Below, piece after piece: positions 43,204 to 52,330 of a stretch of 64,000 nucleotides of DNA; within the stretch, counting starts at the first letter, position 1; each line of letters starts with the position of its first letter. Location of the stretch: assembly GCA_017644105.1 (NCBI GenBank), contig JAEPMD010000017.1, positions 33,978 to 97,977 of the forward strand, read 5' to 3'. Position numbers and translations under genes: made by a program. The notes under the pieces are model-generated. The model saw only the letters and a list, made by a program, of their open reading frames with translations. It did no database searches and was not told the origin of the DNA. The DNA comes from Rhizobiaceae bacterium. Its GTDB lineage: Bacteria > Pseudomonadota > Alphaproteobacteria > Rhizobiales > Rhizobiaceae.

Positions 43204-43478
43204 AAGACAAGCGTACATTTTGCGTTATTCTCCCGCAAAGGACGCACAGGCGCGTAAGCTTCACTATTCATGAAGTTGCGCGCCTTTTCTATGTCTGGAA
43301 ATTCGATCAGAACAATCCGCGTTGGCGACCATAAATCACTATCGATAATATCCATGGCCCCACCGCGGGTTAAATATTTGCCGCCATAACTTTCCGCAAT
43401 AGGCCGTGCCAATGCCTTATACTCCTCATAAACCTCTGGATTTTCAATTTGCGTGTCGACGAGTATATATGCGGCCAT
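43188..43478 (-). CDS. DUF1330 family protein
   Basis: A 96-aa DUF1330 protein: AAYILVDTQIENPEVYEEYKALA, ESYGGKYLTRGGAMDII, RIVLIEFPDIEKARNFMNSEAY. I use the ATG at 43478, preceded by AAGGA about 10 nt upstream; the longer frame is unsupported. It shares the GGK-LTRG core with the DUF1330 protein at 16306-16626. Function unknown. It follows the VTT-family gene on the same strand. Confidence 0.87.
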   Translation of the reverse strand: MAAYILVDTQIENPEVYEEYKALARPIAESYGGKYLTRGGAMDIIDSDLWSPTRIVLIEFPDIEKARNFMNSEAYAPVRPLRENNAKCTLVLLEGL

Positions 43479-43521
43479 GTGTGCGAATCCTTGTTTAAAC
43501 GATGCGCTCGTTATCGCATAT

Positions 43522-44181
43522 TTAGGCCAGCTGTTTAACTGCTGTTTTGCGCTTGAATAGATACCAACCGATCCAAAGCACGAGATATAATCCCAATGCT
43601 GCAAAGATGGCCGGCTGCGGACTTTCTGGTGAGCTAATAGACCCGGCATAGGCCGCAATTCCAACATAGGGCACGGTGCCAATCGCAAAGAACAATGCAT
43701 ATTTTGCGATACTCATCCGCGTTGCCCCTGCCATACAGGCGGTGACTTCCGGTAGAATGGGTAAGGCGCGCGATAACATGATCATTGCCGGTCCGCTTTT
43801 TGCGAATGCATTGATCAAATTTATTCGTTCATTCTGATCTTTAACGAGAAACGAGATGGCCTTTTCTCCCCAGCGCAAGCTGATCGCATAGCCGGAAAAT
43901 GCGGCGCTTGTCATGCCGAAAAAGGCTGCGGCAAATCCCAATGGAAAACCAAGGAAAAAGCCAGCGAGTATCGTAATCGTTAGTGTCGGCACGGCGACAA
44001 AAAGATCTAAAAATAAAAGCGCAATCACCGTTGTGATCACCCAAATCGGATCGACATTTTGTGCAGCTTCTAGCCAAGATTTTACATTTTCGACGGTGAG
44101 AATCCCCAATACACGACCCAAAATAAAGGTAGATGCGAAGATCACCGCCAGGATCAACATAACTTTGATAAGTGGTTTCAT
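43522..44181 (-). CDS. TVP38/TMEM64 (VTT/SNARE-associated) family membrane protein
   Basis: A 219-aa inner-membrane protein of the TVP38/TMEM64 (DedA-related) family. The core VTT motif is seen in VAVPTLTITILAGFFLGFPLGFAAAFFGMTSAAFSGY and LSRALPILPEVTACMAGATRM. Related proteins scramble or flip lipids. It starts 2 bp after the SDR stop, so the two form an operon. Confidence 0.87.
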   Translation of the reverse strand: MKPLIKVMLILAVIFASTFILGRVLGILTVENVKSWLEAAQNVDPIWVITTVIALLFLDLFVAVPTLTITILAGFFLGFPLGFAAAFFGMTSAAFSGYAISLRWGEKAISFLVKDQNERINLINAFAKSGPAMIMLSRALPILPEVTACMAGATRMSIAKYALFFAIGTVPYVGIAAYAGSISSPESPQPAIFAALGLYLVLWIGWYLFKRKTAVKQLA

Positions 44182-44183
44182 GA

Positions 44184-44915
44184 TTAAGCTGCCTTCATGA
44201 TTTTCGTTGCAATGGTCGGTGACAAACGCTGGATCACACGTAAGAGCTTGACCTTACCGATATTAATCTCAGCTTTATTGTCAGCAATGCCGGAAATGAT
44301 TTGCTGTGCGACTTGATCCGCGGGCAATTTTACCCCGCCTCGCCCTTGAGGCATGCCTGTGTCAACAAGTGGCAGAAAAGCCTGATTGACGGAAATATTA
44401 GTCTCTTCCAATTGATGGGCGAGCGATTTTGAGAAAATATTCAGTGCACCTTTGGTGGCGCAATAGACCGCCGAACTTGTTTTGGGCACCAGTGCCAGAC
44501 CGGAATTGATATTCACGATATTGGATCGCGTCTCTTTCAACAATAATGGCATAAGCAAATAGGTCAGCGCGCAAATGGAGGTGAAATTGATATCTATTTC
44601 ACGTCTGATGGTTTCATAACGAAAATCATCATCTATGAATTTGGGTGTATGCTGCACGGCGGCATTATTGATCAAAATATCAATCTTAACGCCGCGCTTA
44701 ACCAAAGCATCTGCTGCAAGTTCGACGGATGCAAGATCGGCGAGATCAGCTTCATAAATCTCGATATCCTGATGCCTTTGGCGCAACGCATCTAACCCAC
44801 GCGATGGGCGTGCAATCACGCCGATCTTGTTATGCGCCTGCAGATGTTCGACAAGCACAAGGCCGAGACCAGACGCACCTCCTGTAATGACGATATGGGA
44901 ATCTGTAAGTTTCAT
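44184..44915 (-). CDS. DltE-like short-chain dehydrogenase/reductase
   Basis: A 243-aa classical SDR. Cofactor motif ITGGASGLGLVLVEHL, NNAAV, and the catalytic Ser-Tyr-Lys (NSGLALVPKTSSAVYCATKGAL) are all intact. The overall pattern resembles DltE-type oxidoreductases. It heads an operon with the VTT gene and is divergent from a Crp/Fnr-family gene across about 90 bp, which probably regulates it. Confidence 0.9.
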   Translation of the reverse strand: MKLTDSHIVITGGASGLGLVLVEHLQAHNKIGVIARPSRGLDALRQRHQDIEIYEADLADLASVELAADALVKRGVKIDILINNAAVQHTPKFIDDDFRYETIRREIDINFTSICALTYLLMPLLLKETRSNIVNINSGLALVPKTSSAVYCATKGALNIFSKSLAHQLEETNISVNQAFLPLVDTGMPQGRGGVKLPADQVAQQIISGIADNKAEINIGKVKLLRVIQRLSPTIATKIMKAA

Positions 44916-45004
44916 TTTTTAACCCTTTAACACTGGTTCATTCTTATTGTGTGGTTTAGGCTAGCGGTTAAAATGCGTTGAGGAATTAACCTGGGTTAAA
45001 AACC

Positions 45005-45532
45005 GTGAAATTATCTGAATTTATCGCTGCAAACGGCAAACCAATGCGAAAAGAGATAGGTGAATATGTGTTTACCCAAGGCGATGAAGTATCATCGCTT
45101 TATCTCGTCAAAAGCGGATTATTGAAGGCCTATTACCTTTCTGACGATGGGAAGGAAAATATCAAATCCTTTATTTTGCCGGGCGATAATATCGGCAGCC
45201 TTATGGCAAGTTATGCCGGAAAAACCAACACCTTCAGCTTGGTTTGCGTTAAACCCACGGAGTTGATCCAAGTTGAGTTTAAAGCACTTTATGAGGCAAG
45301 CCGGGCCGATGCAGAACTGTCATCTGCAATAGTTGATTTTCTTCTTGCATTCGGCATGAAAAAAGAGATCCGCGAATATGAACTCTTGTGCCTGTCAGCG
45401 GAAGAGCGTTATCGCCGGCTCATCGAGAATACGCCTGAACTTTTTGATCATGTGACCCAAAATGATATCGCAAGATATTTGGGCATAACGCCGGTTGGCC
45501 TCAGCCGGATCAAAACGCGCATCAATAATTAA
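45005..45532 (+). CDS. Crp/Fnr family regulator
   Basis: A 175-aa protein with a cyclic-nucleotide-binding-type beta-roll (EYVFTQGDEVSSLYLVKSGLLKAYYLSDDGKENIKSFILPGDNIGS) and a C-terminal winged helix (YRRLIENTPELFDHVTQNDIARYLGITPVGLSRIKTR). It lacks the four FNR cysteines, so no Fe-S cluster is expected. It lies divergent from the SDR-VTT operon and is probably its regulator. The effector is unknown. Confidence 0.88.
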   Translation: MKLSEFIAANGKPMRKEIGEYVFTQGDEVSSLYLVKSGLLKAYYLSDDGKENIKSFILPGDNIGSLMASYAGKTNTFSLVCVKPTELIQVEFKALYEASRADAELSSAIVDFLLAFGMKKEIREYELLCLSAEERYRRLIENTPELFDHVTQNDIARYLGITPVGLSRIKTRINN

Positions 45533-45620
45533 TCTCAATTTTTCTCTTGCATTCACATCATTCTGCTCTATATGTTGACAAAAGCAACATATAAGATGTT
45601 TTAAGCAATATAGGTGTAAT

Positions 45621-46547
45621 ATGACAATTCATTCGCTCAAATGTCAGACGCTCGATGTTCGAAAGTTTAACCGCTTTCACACACGACTTGTGGGCGCATT
45701 GGATGAAGGATTACTCAAATCAGATTTTTCGCTGGTGCAGGTGCGATTGATGTATGAGCTCAATCACAATGACAATTTGGCGGCTGCGGATCTCATGGAA
45801 ATCCTCAAGCTGGATCGCGGTTATCTCAGCCGATTGATCGCCTCTTTGGAGGATAAAAACCTCATTCAAAAAACTCCCGATCCCAAAAATGGTAAGCGGT
45901 TGGTTTTATCTTTGACGGAGGAAGGTAAGCGCGTTGAGGATGGGCTTGAAGAGCTCTCCTCCAATCAAGTGGAAGATATTTTAACGCCATTATCTGAAAC
46001 CCAGCGCCGCCAACTGATCCGCTCCATGGAAAATATCCAAAAGCTGCTGGGATCACCGGAAGCCGACCCCTCCTATATCCTTCGCGAACCAGAACCTGGC
46101 GATATGGGCTGGGTCATTCATCGCCATGCTGTGCTTTATACCGAAGAACAAAACTGGGATATCTCATTTGAAGGCGTGGTTGCTGAAATTGTCGCCGATT
46201 ATTTGAAAAACTTTAATTCTAAACGAGAACGCTGCTGGATCGCAGAACATGCAGGACAGGTCGCTGGGTCAATCTTTGTCACCGAGGGCGATGAAGAGAC
46301 AGCAAAACTGCGATTGCTATATGTGGAACCAGAGGCGCGCGGTCTTGGGATTGGTTCACGGCTTGTTTCTGAATGCATCAAATTTGCACGACAGAAAAAC
46401 TATAAACGCCTCACACTCTGGACCCATTCCATCCAAGAATCTGCGGGTAAAATCTATGCGGCAGCTGGGTTTAAGGTCACAAATGAAACAGAGATGGATG
46501 TCTTTGGCGCCAAGCTTAAGCGCCAAAACTGGGAGCTGGCATTATAA
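45621..46547 (+). CDS. MarR-GNAT fusion regulator/acetyltransferase
   Basis: A 308-aa fusion. Residues about 1-145 are a MarR winged helix (MEILKLDRGYLSRLIASLEDKNLIQKTPDPKNGKRLVLSLTEEG) and residues about 155-308 a GNAT acetyltransferase with motif A (RLLYVEPEARGLGIGSRLVSECI, R-G-L-G-I-G) and WTHSIQESAGKIYAAAGFKV. This bifunctional architecture is widespread; the acetylated substrate is unknown. It may regulate itself and the convergent GNAT neighbour. Confidence 0.92.
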   Translation: MTIHSLKCQTLDVRKFNRFHTRLVGALDEGLLKSDFSLVQVRLMYELNHNDNLAAADLMEILKLDRGYLSRLIASLEDKNLIQKTPDPKNGKRLVLSLTEEGKRVEDGLEELSSNQVEDILTPLSETQRRQLIRSMENIQKLLGSPEADPSYILREPEPGDMGWVIHRHAVLYTEEQNWDISFEGVVAEIVADYLKNFNSKRERCWIAEHAGQVAGSIFVTEGDEETAKLRLLYVEPEARGLGIGSRLVSECIKFARQKNYKRLTLWTHSIQESAGKIYAAAGFKVTNETEMDVFGAKLKRQNWELAL

Positions 46548-46549
46548 GC

Positions 46550-47053
46550 TTATTCACCAAAAGCAGGACTAAATTTAAGCGCTCCCTGCGGCACATCTTC
46601 GCCAAATCCGACCCACATAACTGCTTCTTGCGGCACGTTAGGATATTCCAACCGTCCATCATTTTTAAAGCCAAAACGTTTATAATAATTGGGGTCACCA
46701 ATAAGGGCGCAACCTCTTGCCCCCAGCAACTTTAACCGCTCAAAGCCTTCATTGATAAGTCTGCTGCCAATACCTTGATTTTGAACATCAGGATGCACGG
46801 ATATTGGCCCCAGACCAAACCATTGATCATGCTCGCCATTGATGGTGACAGGTGAAAACGCAATATGGCCAACCAACTTATCACCCGTCATAGCAACGAG
46901 CGAAATTGTCAGATCACCATCATCGCGAAGCTGACCAACCAACGGCGCTTCAGTCCCGTCGCTATAAGCCATTGGCTTAAATGCAATTTCTGTTAGATCA
47001 TAAATTGCCTGTGCATCAGATTTCTTTTCGTCTTGAATGATGATGGTAGTCAT
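46550..47053 (-). CDS. GNAT family N-acetyltransferase (YhbS-like)
   Basis: A 167-aa GNAT protein: IAFSPVTINGEHDQWFGLGPISVHPDVQNQGIGSRLI carries motif A (Q-N-Q-G-I-G), followed by LKLLGARGCALIGDPNYYKRFGFK typical of YhbS. The substrate is unknown. It ends 2 bp from the convergent MarR-GNAT gene. Confidence 0.9.
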   Translation of the reverse strand: MTTIIIQDEKKSDAQAIYDLTEIAFKPMAYSDGTEAPLVGQLRDDGDLTISLVAMTGDKLVGHIAFSPVTINGEHDQWFGLGPISVHPDVQNQGIGSRLINEGFERLKLLGARGCALIGDPNYYKRFGFKNDGRLEYPNVPQEAVMWVGFGEDVPQGALKFSPAFGE

Positions 47054-47133
47054 TTAGTTCACTTCTTGATATTTTTCAAATCATCCATAGCGCCAAATAC
47101 ACATATTCAGCAAACATCCTTTATGAGGTTTTC

Positions 47134-48201
47134 ATGACCACGCCCAAATTTGACACTTCAATGCCTGCCCTTGTCACGGGTGCAACAGGTTATATTGCAG
47201 GTTGGATTGTCAAAGGTCTGTTGGAACAAGGCGTCACTGTTCATGCTGCTGTGCGTGATCCTGAGAATAAAGCGAAATATGCGCATCTGACTGCGCTTTC
47301 AAAAGACAATCCAGACCAATTGAAGTTTTTCAAAGCTGATCTTCTCAACGAAGGTTCTTTTGACGAAGCGATGACAGGCTGCGGGATTGTTTTTCACACA
47401 GCGTCACCCTTCACGTCCAAATTCAAAGACGCGCAGACCGAGCTGGTTGACCCTGCGGTGAAAGGCACGCGCAATGTGCTTGAAAGCGCTAACCGGACAG
47501 AAAGCGTTCGCCGTGTCGTTGTCACATCCTCGTGCGCTGCGATCTATGGCGATGCGGCGGATTGTCTAGAGATGCCCAATGGCAAATTGACCGAAGAGAT
47601 TTGGAATACATCTTCAAGCCTGACCCACCAGCCCTATTCCTATTCCAAAACCCAAGCTGAAAAAGCTGCTTGGGACATTGCAAAAGCGCAAACCCGCTGG
47701 TCCATGGTGACAATCAATCCGTCCTTAGTGATGGGTCCAGGCGTTACCTTACAACCCAATTCTGAAAGCGTGTCGATCCTCAAACAATTTGGTGACGGTA
47801 CGATGAAACACGGCGTGCCGAAGTTTGAAATTGGCATTGTGGATGTGCGTGATGTGGCAGATGCGCATCTTCGCGCCGGCTATATGTCAGACGCAGAAGG
47901 ACGTCATATCATCTGCGCAAAAACCATGACTATGCTGGAAATTGGTCAGGTGATTGAAAAGAAATTCGGCAGCGAATGGCCCTTCCCTCAATCTACCGCA
48001 CCAAAATGGCTGCTCTGGGTCTTTGGTCCGATTTTCAACAAAGCCTTTACCCGTGAAATGATTTCCAAAAATGTTGGCCATTCATGGCAGTCGGACAATA
48101 CCAAATCCAAGGAAAAGCTTTCGATCAAATACCGCAACCCAGGCACTGCAATTACCGATATGTTTGAACAAATGATCGATGCCGGGGTATTTGGGAAGTA
48201 G
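47134..48201 (+). CDS. NAD(P)-dependent epimerase/dehydratase-family reductase (dihydroflavonol-reductase-like)
   Basis: A 355-aa extended SDR. Cofactor motif LVTGATGYIAGWIVKGLLEQG, the VFHTASPF segment, and the catalytic YSYSKTQAEKAAW (Tyr-x3-Lys) fit the dihydroflavonol-4-reductase/cinnamoyl-CoA-reductase-like group; NPSLVMGPG follows. In bacteria these act on aldehydes or ketones; the substrate is unknown. A single-gene unit. Confidence 0.9.
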   Translation: MTTPKFDTSMPALVTGATGYIAGWIVKGLLEQGVTVHAAVRDPENKAKYAHLTALSKDNPDQLKFFKADLLNEGSFDEAMTGCGIVFHTASPFTSKFKDAQTELVDPAVKGTRNVLESANRTESVRRVVVTSSCAAIYGDAADCLEMPNGKLTEEIWNTSSSLTHQPYSYSKTQAEKAAWDIAKAQTRWSMVTINPSLVMGPGVTLQPNSESVSILKQFGDGTMKHGVPKFEIGIVDVRDVADAHLRAGYMSDAEGRHIICAKTMTMLEIGQVIEKKFGSEWPFPQSTAPKWLLWVFGPIFNKAFTREMISKNVGHSWQSDNTKSKEKLSIKYRNPGTAITDMFEQMIDAGVFGK

Positions 48202-48314
48202 ATGCGTCAATCAATTGTCAGATTTTTGCTGAAAAATCACAGGCGGGTGGGATGGTTATCGGCGTACGCGCCCGCTAAGATCATTATAAGTCCACATACT
48301 CAGAAAGCCCGCCC

Positions 48315-48548
48315 ATGAAACTTCATCCAAAACTACAACCTATTCTGTTCGGTTTGATCTTGTCTGGCTTTATGTCAGCCTTGGTCTCGGGCGTTACGCT
48401 ATTGCGAACCACAGGTTTTGTTGATGGATTTGGTGGATATTGGCTCAATGCCTGGGTTTGGGCTTGGGCGGTCGCCTTCCCGTCAGTTCTGTTTTTCGCG
48501 CCAGTTGCGCGCCGAATTGTGGCGCGCATTTTTGCAAATCAATCTTGA
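48315..48548 (+). CDS. DUF2798 family small membrane protein
   Basis: A 77-aa protein with two membrane helices (ILFGLILSGFMSALVSGVTLL and WLNAWVWAWAVAFPSVLFFA) and a basic end (RRIVARIF), matching DUF2798. The region upstream (48202-48314) shows no gene. Function unknown. Confidence 0.88.
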   Translation: MKLHPKLQPILFGLILSGFMSALVSGVTLLRTTGFVDGFGGYWLNAWVWAWAVAFPSVLFFAPVARRIVARIFANQS

Positions 48549-48561
48549 ATTGGCTGTTTGA

Positions 48562-49005
48562 TTAGGCGTTTTTCATGCCTTTGAAATAGGCTGTGAAGGT
48601 GAGGATCACAGCGGTTGCGGAGAAGAGCGTCATCACAGTACCCGGCATGAAATTCACATAACCACCTAGATCCATGAAGATGAAGTAACCGATATCAGCC
48701 AAGCCGCCAACAAGTGCTGCGATAAAGATCGCCGCTGGTGAACGTTTCCAGATGTAATAGGCTGCAATTAATGTCACAGCGCCGATCCAAAAGAGGTTAA
48801 ATCCATGCTGATTGATAATCGCATCCATCGCCGCAGGATAATCACCGACAAGTGTGGCTGGATCCACCGCATCGGCAATGCCGCCGATAGCAGCAGCACC
48901 TGAATTGGAGATGGTCAACACACCAGCCAACATATGAACGAGACCCCAAATGACCCAAAGGACGGCGGAAATTTTTAAGAATAACCCTATTGTTTTGTCA
49001 GACAT
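48562..49005 (-). CDS. Hypothetical four-helix membrane protein
   Basis: A 147-aa protein with four predicted helices (LKISAVLWVIWGLVHMLAGVL, LFWIGAVTLIAAYYIW, AIFIAALVGGLADIGYFIF and VMTLFSATAVILTFTAYF). It resembles small DoxX-like or uncharacterised membrane proteins, without a firm match. GGAG lies before the ATG. It is separated by 37 bp from the upstream flavin reductase gene and probably forms an operon with it. Confidence 0.7.
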   Translation of the reverse strand: MSDKTIGLFLKISAVLWVIWGLVHMLAGVLTISNSGAAAIGGIADAVDPATLVGDYPAAMDAIINQHGFNLFWIGAVTLIAAYYIWKRSPAAIFIAALVGGLADIGYFIFMDLGGYVNFMPGTVMTLFSATAVILTFTAYFKGMKNA

Positions 49006-49042
49006 GTGACGTCTCCTAATATGCGGCTAGCTCGGATAACGG

Positions 49043-49615
49043 CTAGCTGGCGAGTTTTACATTTGCGTAATGGGCGTCGACCAATGCTTCCACGCCTTCG
49101 CGGAGTTTGGCAGCGAGGTTTGCATCCTTTAGGACACCCTGTTCTTGATCGAATTTTTCGGCGAATGGGCCGACAGAGAAGCTGCCTTTAAGGTCAGCTT
49201 TGAAGAATGGTGCTGATTTATCAGCGATCGAGAGGAGATTGGCACCGCCATTTGGCCCGATGGATGCGGACATATGCATCACCGGCTTATCTTGGAACAC
49301 GGCCATTTTAATGCGAGACGCCCAGTCGAAGACATTTTTATAAGCGCTGGTATAGTTGCCGTTATATTCGGCGAACGAAATGATGATCGCATCGGCTTCG
49401 GTGATCTTATCAAAGAATTTCTGCGCTAATGGATGCACACCATCTTCGTTTTGACGATCAATGGAATAAATCGGCATCTCATAATCATTAAGATCGATCA
49501 CCTCGATTTCGGCAGCTGTGTCAAAATCTGACTTCAAAACATCCGTTGCATGAATAACCAATTGTTTATTAATTGAATTTCTGCTGTTTGTGGCAGCGAA
49601 AGCAAGCACTTTCAT
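49043..49615 (-). CDS. NADPH-dependent FMN reductase family protein
   Basis: A 190-aa flavodoxin-like reductase: VLAFAATNSRNSINKQLV (FMN phosphate loop), ADAIIISFAEYNGNYTSAYKNVFDWASRI and PVMHMSASIGPNGGANLL. It supplies reduced FMN or reduces quinones and azo compounds. It is divergent from a LysR gene across about 120 bp and is that regulator's probable target. Confidence 0.92.
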   Translation of the reverse strand: MKVLAFAATNSRNSINKQLVIHATDVLKSDFDTAAEIEVIDLNDYEMPIYSIDRQNEDGVHPLAQKFFDKITEADAIIISFAEYNGNYTSAYKNVFDWASRIKMAVFQDKPVMHMSASIGPNGGANLLSIADKSAPFFKADLKGSFSVGPFAEKFDQEQGVLKDANLAAKLREGVEALVDAHYANVKLAS

Positions 49616-49736
49616 AACGAATTTCCTTCAAAGTATTTCTGTGTTGGCGCTTGTATCGCATATAATATTTATCTATCATAGATACCGAAAAGCGCATGAT
49701 ATGCGCATTTATGCGACACATAAATGAGTGTAAAGA

Positions 49737-50603
49737 ATGGACAATTGGAATGAGATCAGAACCGCGGCCTGTGTGGCGCGTTTAGGCACGATTAGTAAAG
49801 CAGCTGAAGAGCTTGGTGTGCATCGTGCAACGGTCAATCGACATATCGACGCCTTAGAAGCACAATTGGGGGGCAAACTATTCCAACGTCACGCCCGGGG
49901 TTTCACTTCAACCGAACTTGGCCGGGAACTCTTGCGCATTGCCGATGCAACGGATGAGCAATTTGCGCAATTACAGCGCATAGCCAACCGCACGTCGGAT
50001 GAATTGACCGGTGAATTTGTGGTCACATCTATTGATGCCTTGGCGCATTCGATTTTGCCGATGCTGGCAGACTTTCGCGCGGATCATCCGCAAGTCACCA
50101 CGCATTTTCATGCGAGTAACGCACTGGTTAAACTTGAATATGGCGAAGCACATATCGCCTTTCGCGCCGGACCAAAGCCGCAGGATCCTGATAATGTAGT
50201 CATGCCTTTTGTTGAGATACCTGTCGGGCTTTACGCCTCAAAAACCTACATTGAGCGCTATGGCAAACCATCCAAAGTTGCTGAATTCGGTGATCATCAT
50301 TTTGTCGGTACCAATGTCGAAAACCCGCGTGCACCAGCGCTTAAATGGCTTGTCGACCATGTTCCGCGTAAAGCCATGGCATTTACCTCCAACCATATCC
50401 CGATCAACAATCGTGCGGTGCATTTGGGAAACGGAATTGGATTTCTAACCGCCGTTGAAGCTGCGCAAAACGATGAGATTGTTGAGATTATGCCCGCACA
50501 ACCCGAGTGGCTTACCCGCAGCTGGGCCCTAACCCATGTCGACCTTCATAGATCTCCCAAAGTCCAAGCCTTTTTAAAGATTATGAAGAAACATTTGAGC
50601 TAG
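49737..50603 (+). CDS. LysR family transcriptional regulator
   Basis: A 288-aa LysR regulator: HTH NEIRTAACVARLGTISKAA and LGVHRATVNRHIDALEAQLG, effector domain from GEFVVTSIDALAHSILPML. The region before it contains several TATGATAGATA/ATATC-like stretches, but I could not single out a T-N11-A box. It is divergent from the FMN reductase gene, which it likely controls. Confidence 0.92.
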   Translation: MDNWNEIRTAACVARLGTISKAAEELGVHRATVNRHIDALEAQLGGKLFQRHARGFTSTELGRELLRIADATDEQFAQLQRIANRTSDELTGEFVVTSIDALAHSILPMLADFRADHPQVTTHFHASNALVKLEYGEAHIAFRAGPKPQDPDNVVMPFVEIPVGLYASKTYIERYGKPSKVAEFGDHHFVGTNVENPRAPALKWLVDHVPRKAMAFTSNHIPINNRAVHLGNGIGFLTAVEAAQNDEIVEIMPAQPEWLTRSWALTHVDLHRSPKVQAFLKIMKKHLS

Positions 50604-50608
50604 ATTTA

Positions 50609-51499
50609 TCAACGCAACGGCTTGGATTTCGCCCGTCCCATGGTTGCGCTTAAGCCACCAATGATGATGAACGCTGCGCCAATCCAGAAGCTAATCGTTG
50701 GAACATCTGCAAAGATCACATAGCCTAGGAATACGGCACTAACGACTTCAAGATAAACCAGCGGCGATAAGGTTGAGGTTTGCGCATATTGAAATGCAAG
50801 CAAAGTCAAACCATGAGCCGTAAGTGAAACAACGCCCATAGCTAAAATCAGCAAAAATTCGGTTTGCGTCGGTGTATCCCATGCATAAAGCGCCAATGGC
50901 GTTAACATCAATGCACCAACAACACATTGAAATGTTAGTGTTTTTAACGGGTCGCTTTGCTTGGCTGTCATGCGGGTCGTGACAATATACATGCCATAAA
51001 ACAAGCCGGTTAAGGCTGCAAAAATGGTGCCGATCTGGATCTCAACGGTTGGATTGATGATGATCATCGCGCCGATGAAGCCCATCACCAATGCTGCGAG
51101 TTTGGGCCAGGTAAAACGCTCTCCTAAGAGGTAGACCGCAGCCATAGTGGCAACAATGGGTGCGATCATGGTGACCGCCGATGCAGTTGCCAACGGTGTT
51201 GTCGAAAGCGAAACGAAAAAGAAAAGCATCGCAACCACAATGAAAAACGTGCGCATGAAATGTGATTTCAAATTCCGCTTCGGAAAAATGCCCATGCCAA
51301 ATTTTCGAATACCAAACGGAATAATCATGATCGCAGCAGCAAGGTAACGCGCCCAGCTGACATAAAGCGGCGACATATCCTGAGCGAGATATTTTGCTAT
51401 GGCATCCAAGCCAGGGATCAACAACATGGCGCTTGAAAACAATGCAGCGCCCAACAATATGTTGTCATTTTTGGGAATAAACTGATCAGACATCATCAA
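50609..51499 (-). CDS. EamA/DMT family transporter
   Basis: A 296-aa ten-helix drug/metabolite transporter with two EamA repeats (for example FSSAMLLIPGLDAIAKYLAQ and PKLAALVMGFIGAMIIINP; second repeat LTLLAFQYAQTSTLSPLVYLEVVSAVFLGYVIF). Exporter of unknown substrate. Convergent with the LysR gene, 5 bp apart. A related EamA protein is encoded at 58513-59370. Confidence 0.9.
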   Translation of the reverse strand: MMMSDQFIPKNDNILLGAALFSSAMLLIPGLDAIAKYLAQDMSPLYVSWARYLAAAIMIIPFGIRKFGMGIFPKRNLKSHFMRTFFIVVAMLFFFVSLSTTPLATASAVTMIAPIVATMAAVYLLGERFTWPKLAALVMGFIGAMIIINPTVEIQIGTIFAALTGLFYGMYIVTTRMTAKQSDPLKTLTFQCVVGALMLTPLALYAWDTPTQTEFLLILAMGVVSLTAHGLTLLAFQYAQTSTLSPLVYLEVVSAVFLGYVIFADVPTISFWIGAAFIIIGGLSATMGRAKSKPLR

Positions 51500-51604
51500 T
51501 TCTTGTGACGAGATAATGCCGCAAGTAAAGCAATTTTATTCCAAGATAACCGTTTCGCACCCATTTCTTACTGAAATGAGCAAAAATTCACGCAATTTCG
51601 TCGC

Positions 51605-52201
51605 CTATTTACCTTTTTTCGACTTCTTTCTCTTTCGTTTCTTTTCTTCAGGTTCTTTGACTGGATATACTGGATCTATCTTGCTGTATTTTTCGAAGCT
51701 CTCCATCAGGTATTTTTCGAATGCCTTGATATCTTCGTCCGAATAACCCTCCAGTTTAGTTGGTTCATCATGATCGAAGTCTTCAATCTTAAACCCAGAC
51801 GCGTCATCACCGAAGGGTTCATCACAGATGATTTCATGATAAGTTGTGCGGATACGAACTGAAGCTACGGCTCGGTATTTGGCCACACCCTCGATTATTT
51901 TGCCATCCTTTTTAAGTTGAAATTTTTCCTCCCAGATCCGCATAACAGTTCGCGCCTTAGACGTACTGCCAATCTGACGAATGTTTGAACTGTCGCATCG
52001 ACCACATGTCGGCAGAGTGCGATTATTGCGCGCTTTGATTTGCTCATCAATCAAACTAGTCAGCTCTTTTATGATTTGAGCTTTCGTTTTTCGAGGCTTT
52101 GGCGCTTTAGGTGGTTTATGATCTATATGGCCGTGGAGAATAACGTCTCCTTTACGTTCATAAGTGCGAAATTCCAGCCTTTTGTTACATTTTTCCGGCA
52201 T
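51605..52201 (-). CDS. Hypothetical lysine-rich protein with one CxxC
   Basis: A 198-aa soluble protein. GGAGGTGAGT directly precedes the ATG at 52201. The N-terminal part is basic (KPPKAPKPRKTKAQIIKEL), the middle holds a single CGRC pair (LPTCGRCDSSNIRQIGSTSK) like a half zinc knuckle, and the C-terminus is a run of charged residues ending in a lysine/arginine block (EEKKRKRKKSKKGK). The tail suggests nucleic-acid binding. I recognise no family; composition differs from neighbours. Confidence 0.65.
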   Translation of the reverse strand: MPEKCNKRLEFRTYERKGDVILHGHIDHKPPKAPKPRKTKAQIIKELTSLIDEQIKARNNRTLPTCGRCDSSNIRQIGSTSKARTVMRIWEEKFQLKKDGKIIEGVAKYRAVASVRIRTTYHEIICDEPFGDDASGFKIEDFDHDEPTKLEGYSDEDIKAFEKYLMESFEKYSKIDPVYPVKEPEEKKRKRKKSKKGK

Positions 52202-52272
52202 ACTCACCTCCATTTGCGTAAATTATAAGTAAAAACACAGGCTTCATGCAAATTTTGGCTGGAGACGCGCAA

Positions 52273-52304
52273 CAAAAAAGGCGAGAGATATGTTCCCTCG
52301 CCTT
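52273..52304 (-). terminator. Rho-independent terminator of the GST gene
   Basis: On the - strand: AAGGCGAG, 11-nt loop, CTCGCCTT, then TTTTGTT. It lies 27 bp after the stop of the YghU-like gene. Confidence 0.85.
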
Positions 52305-52330
52305 ACAAGTTTGTTTTGAAATATACTGGC

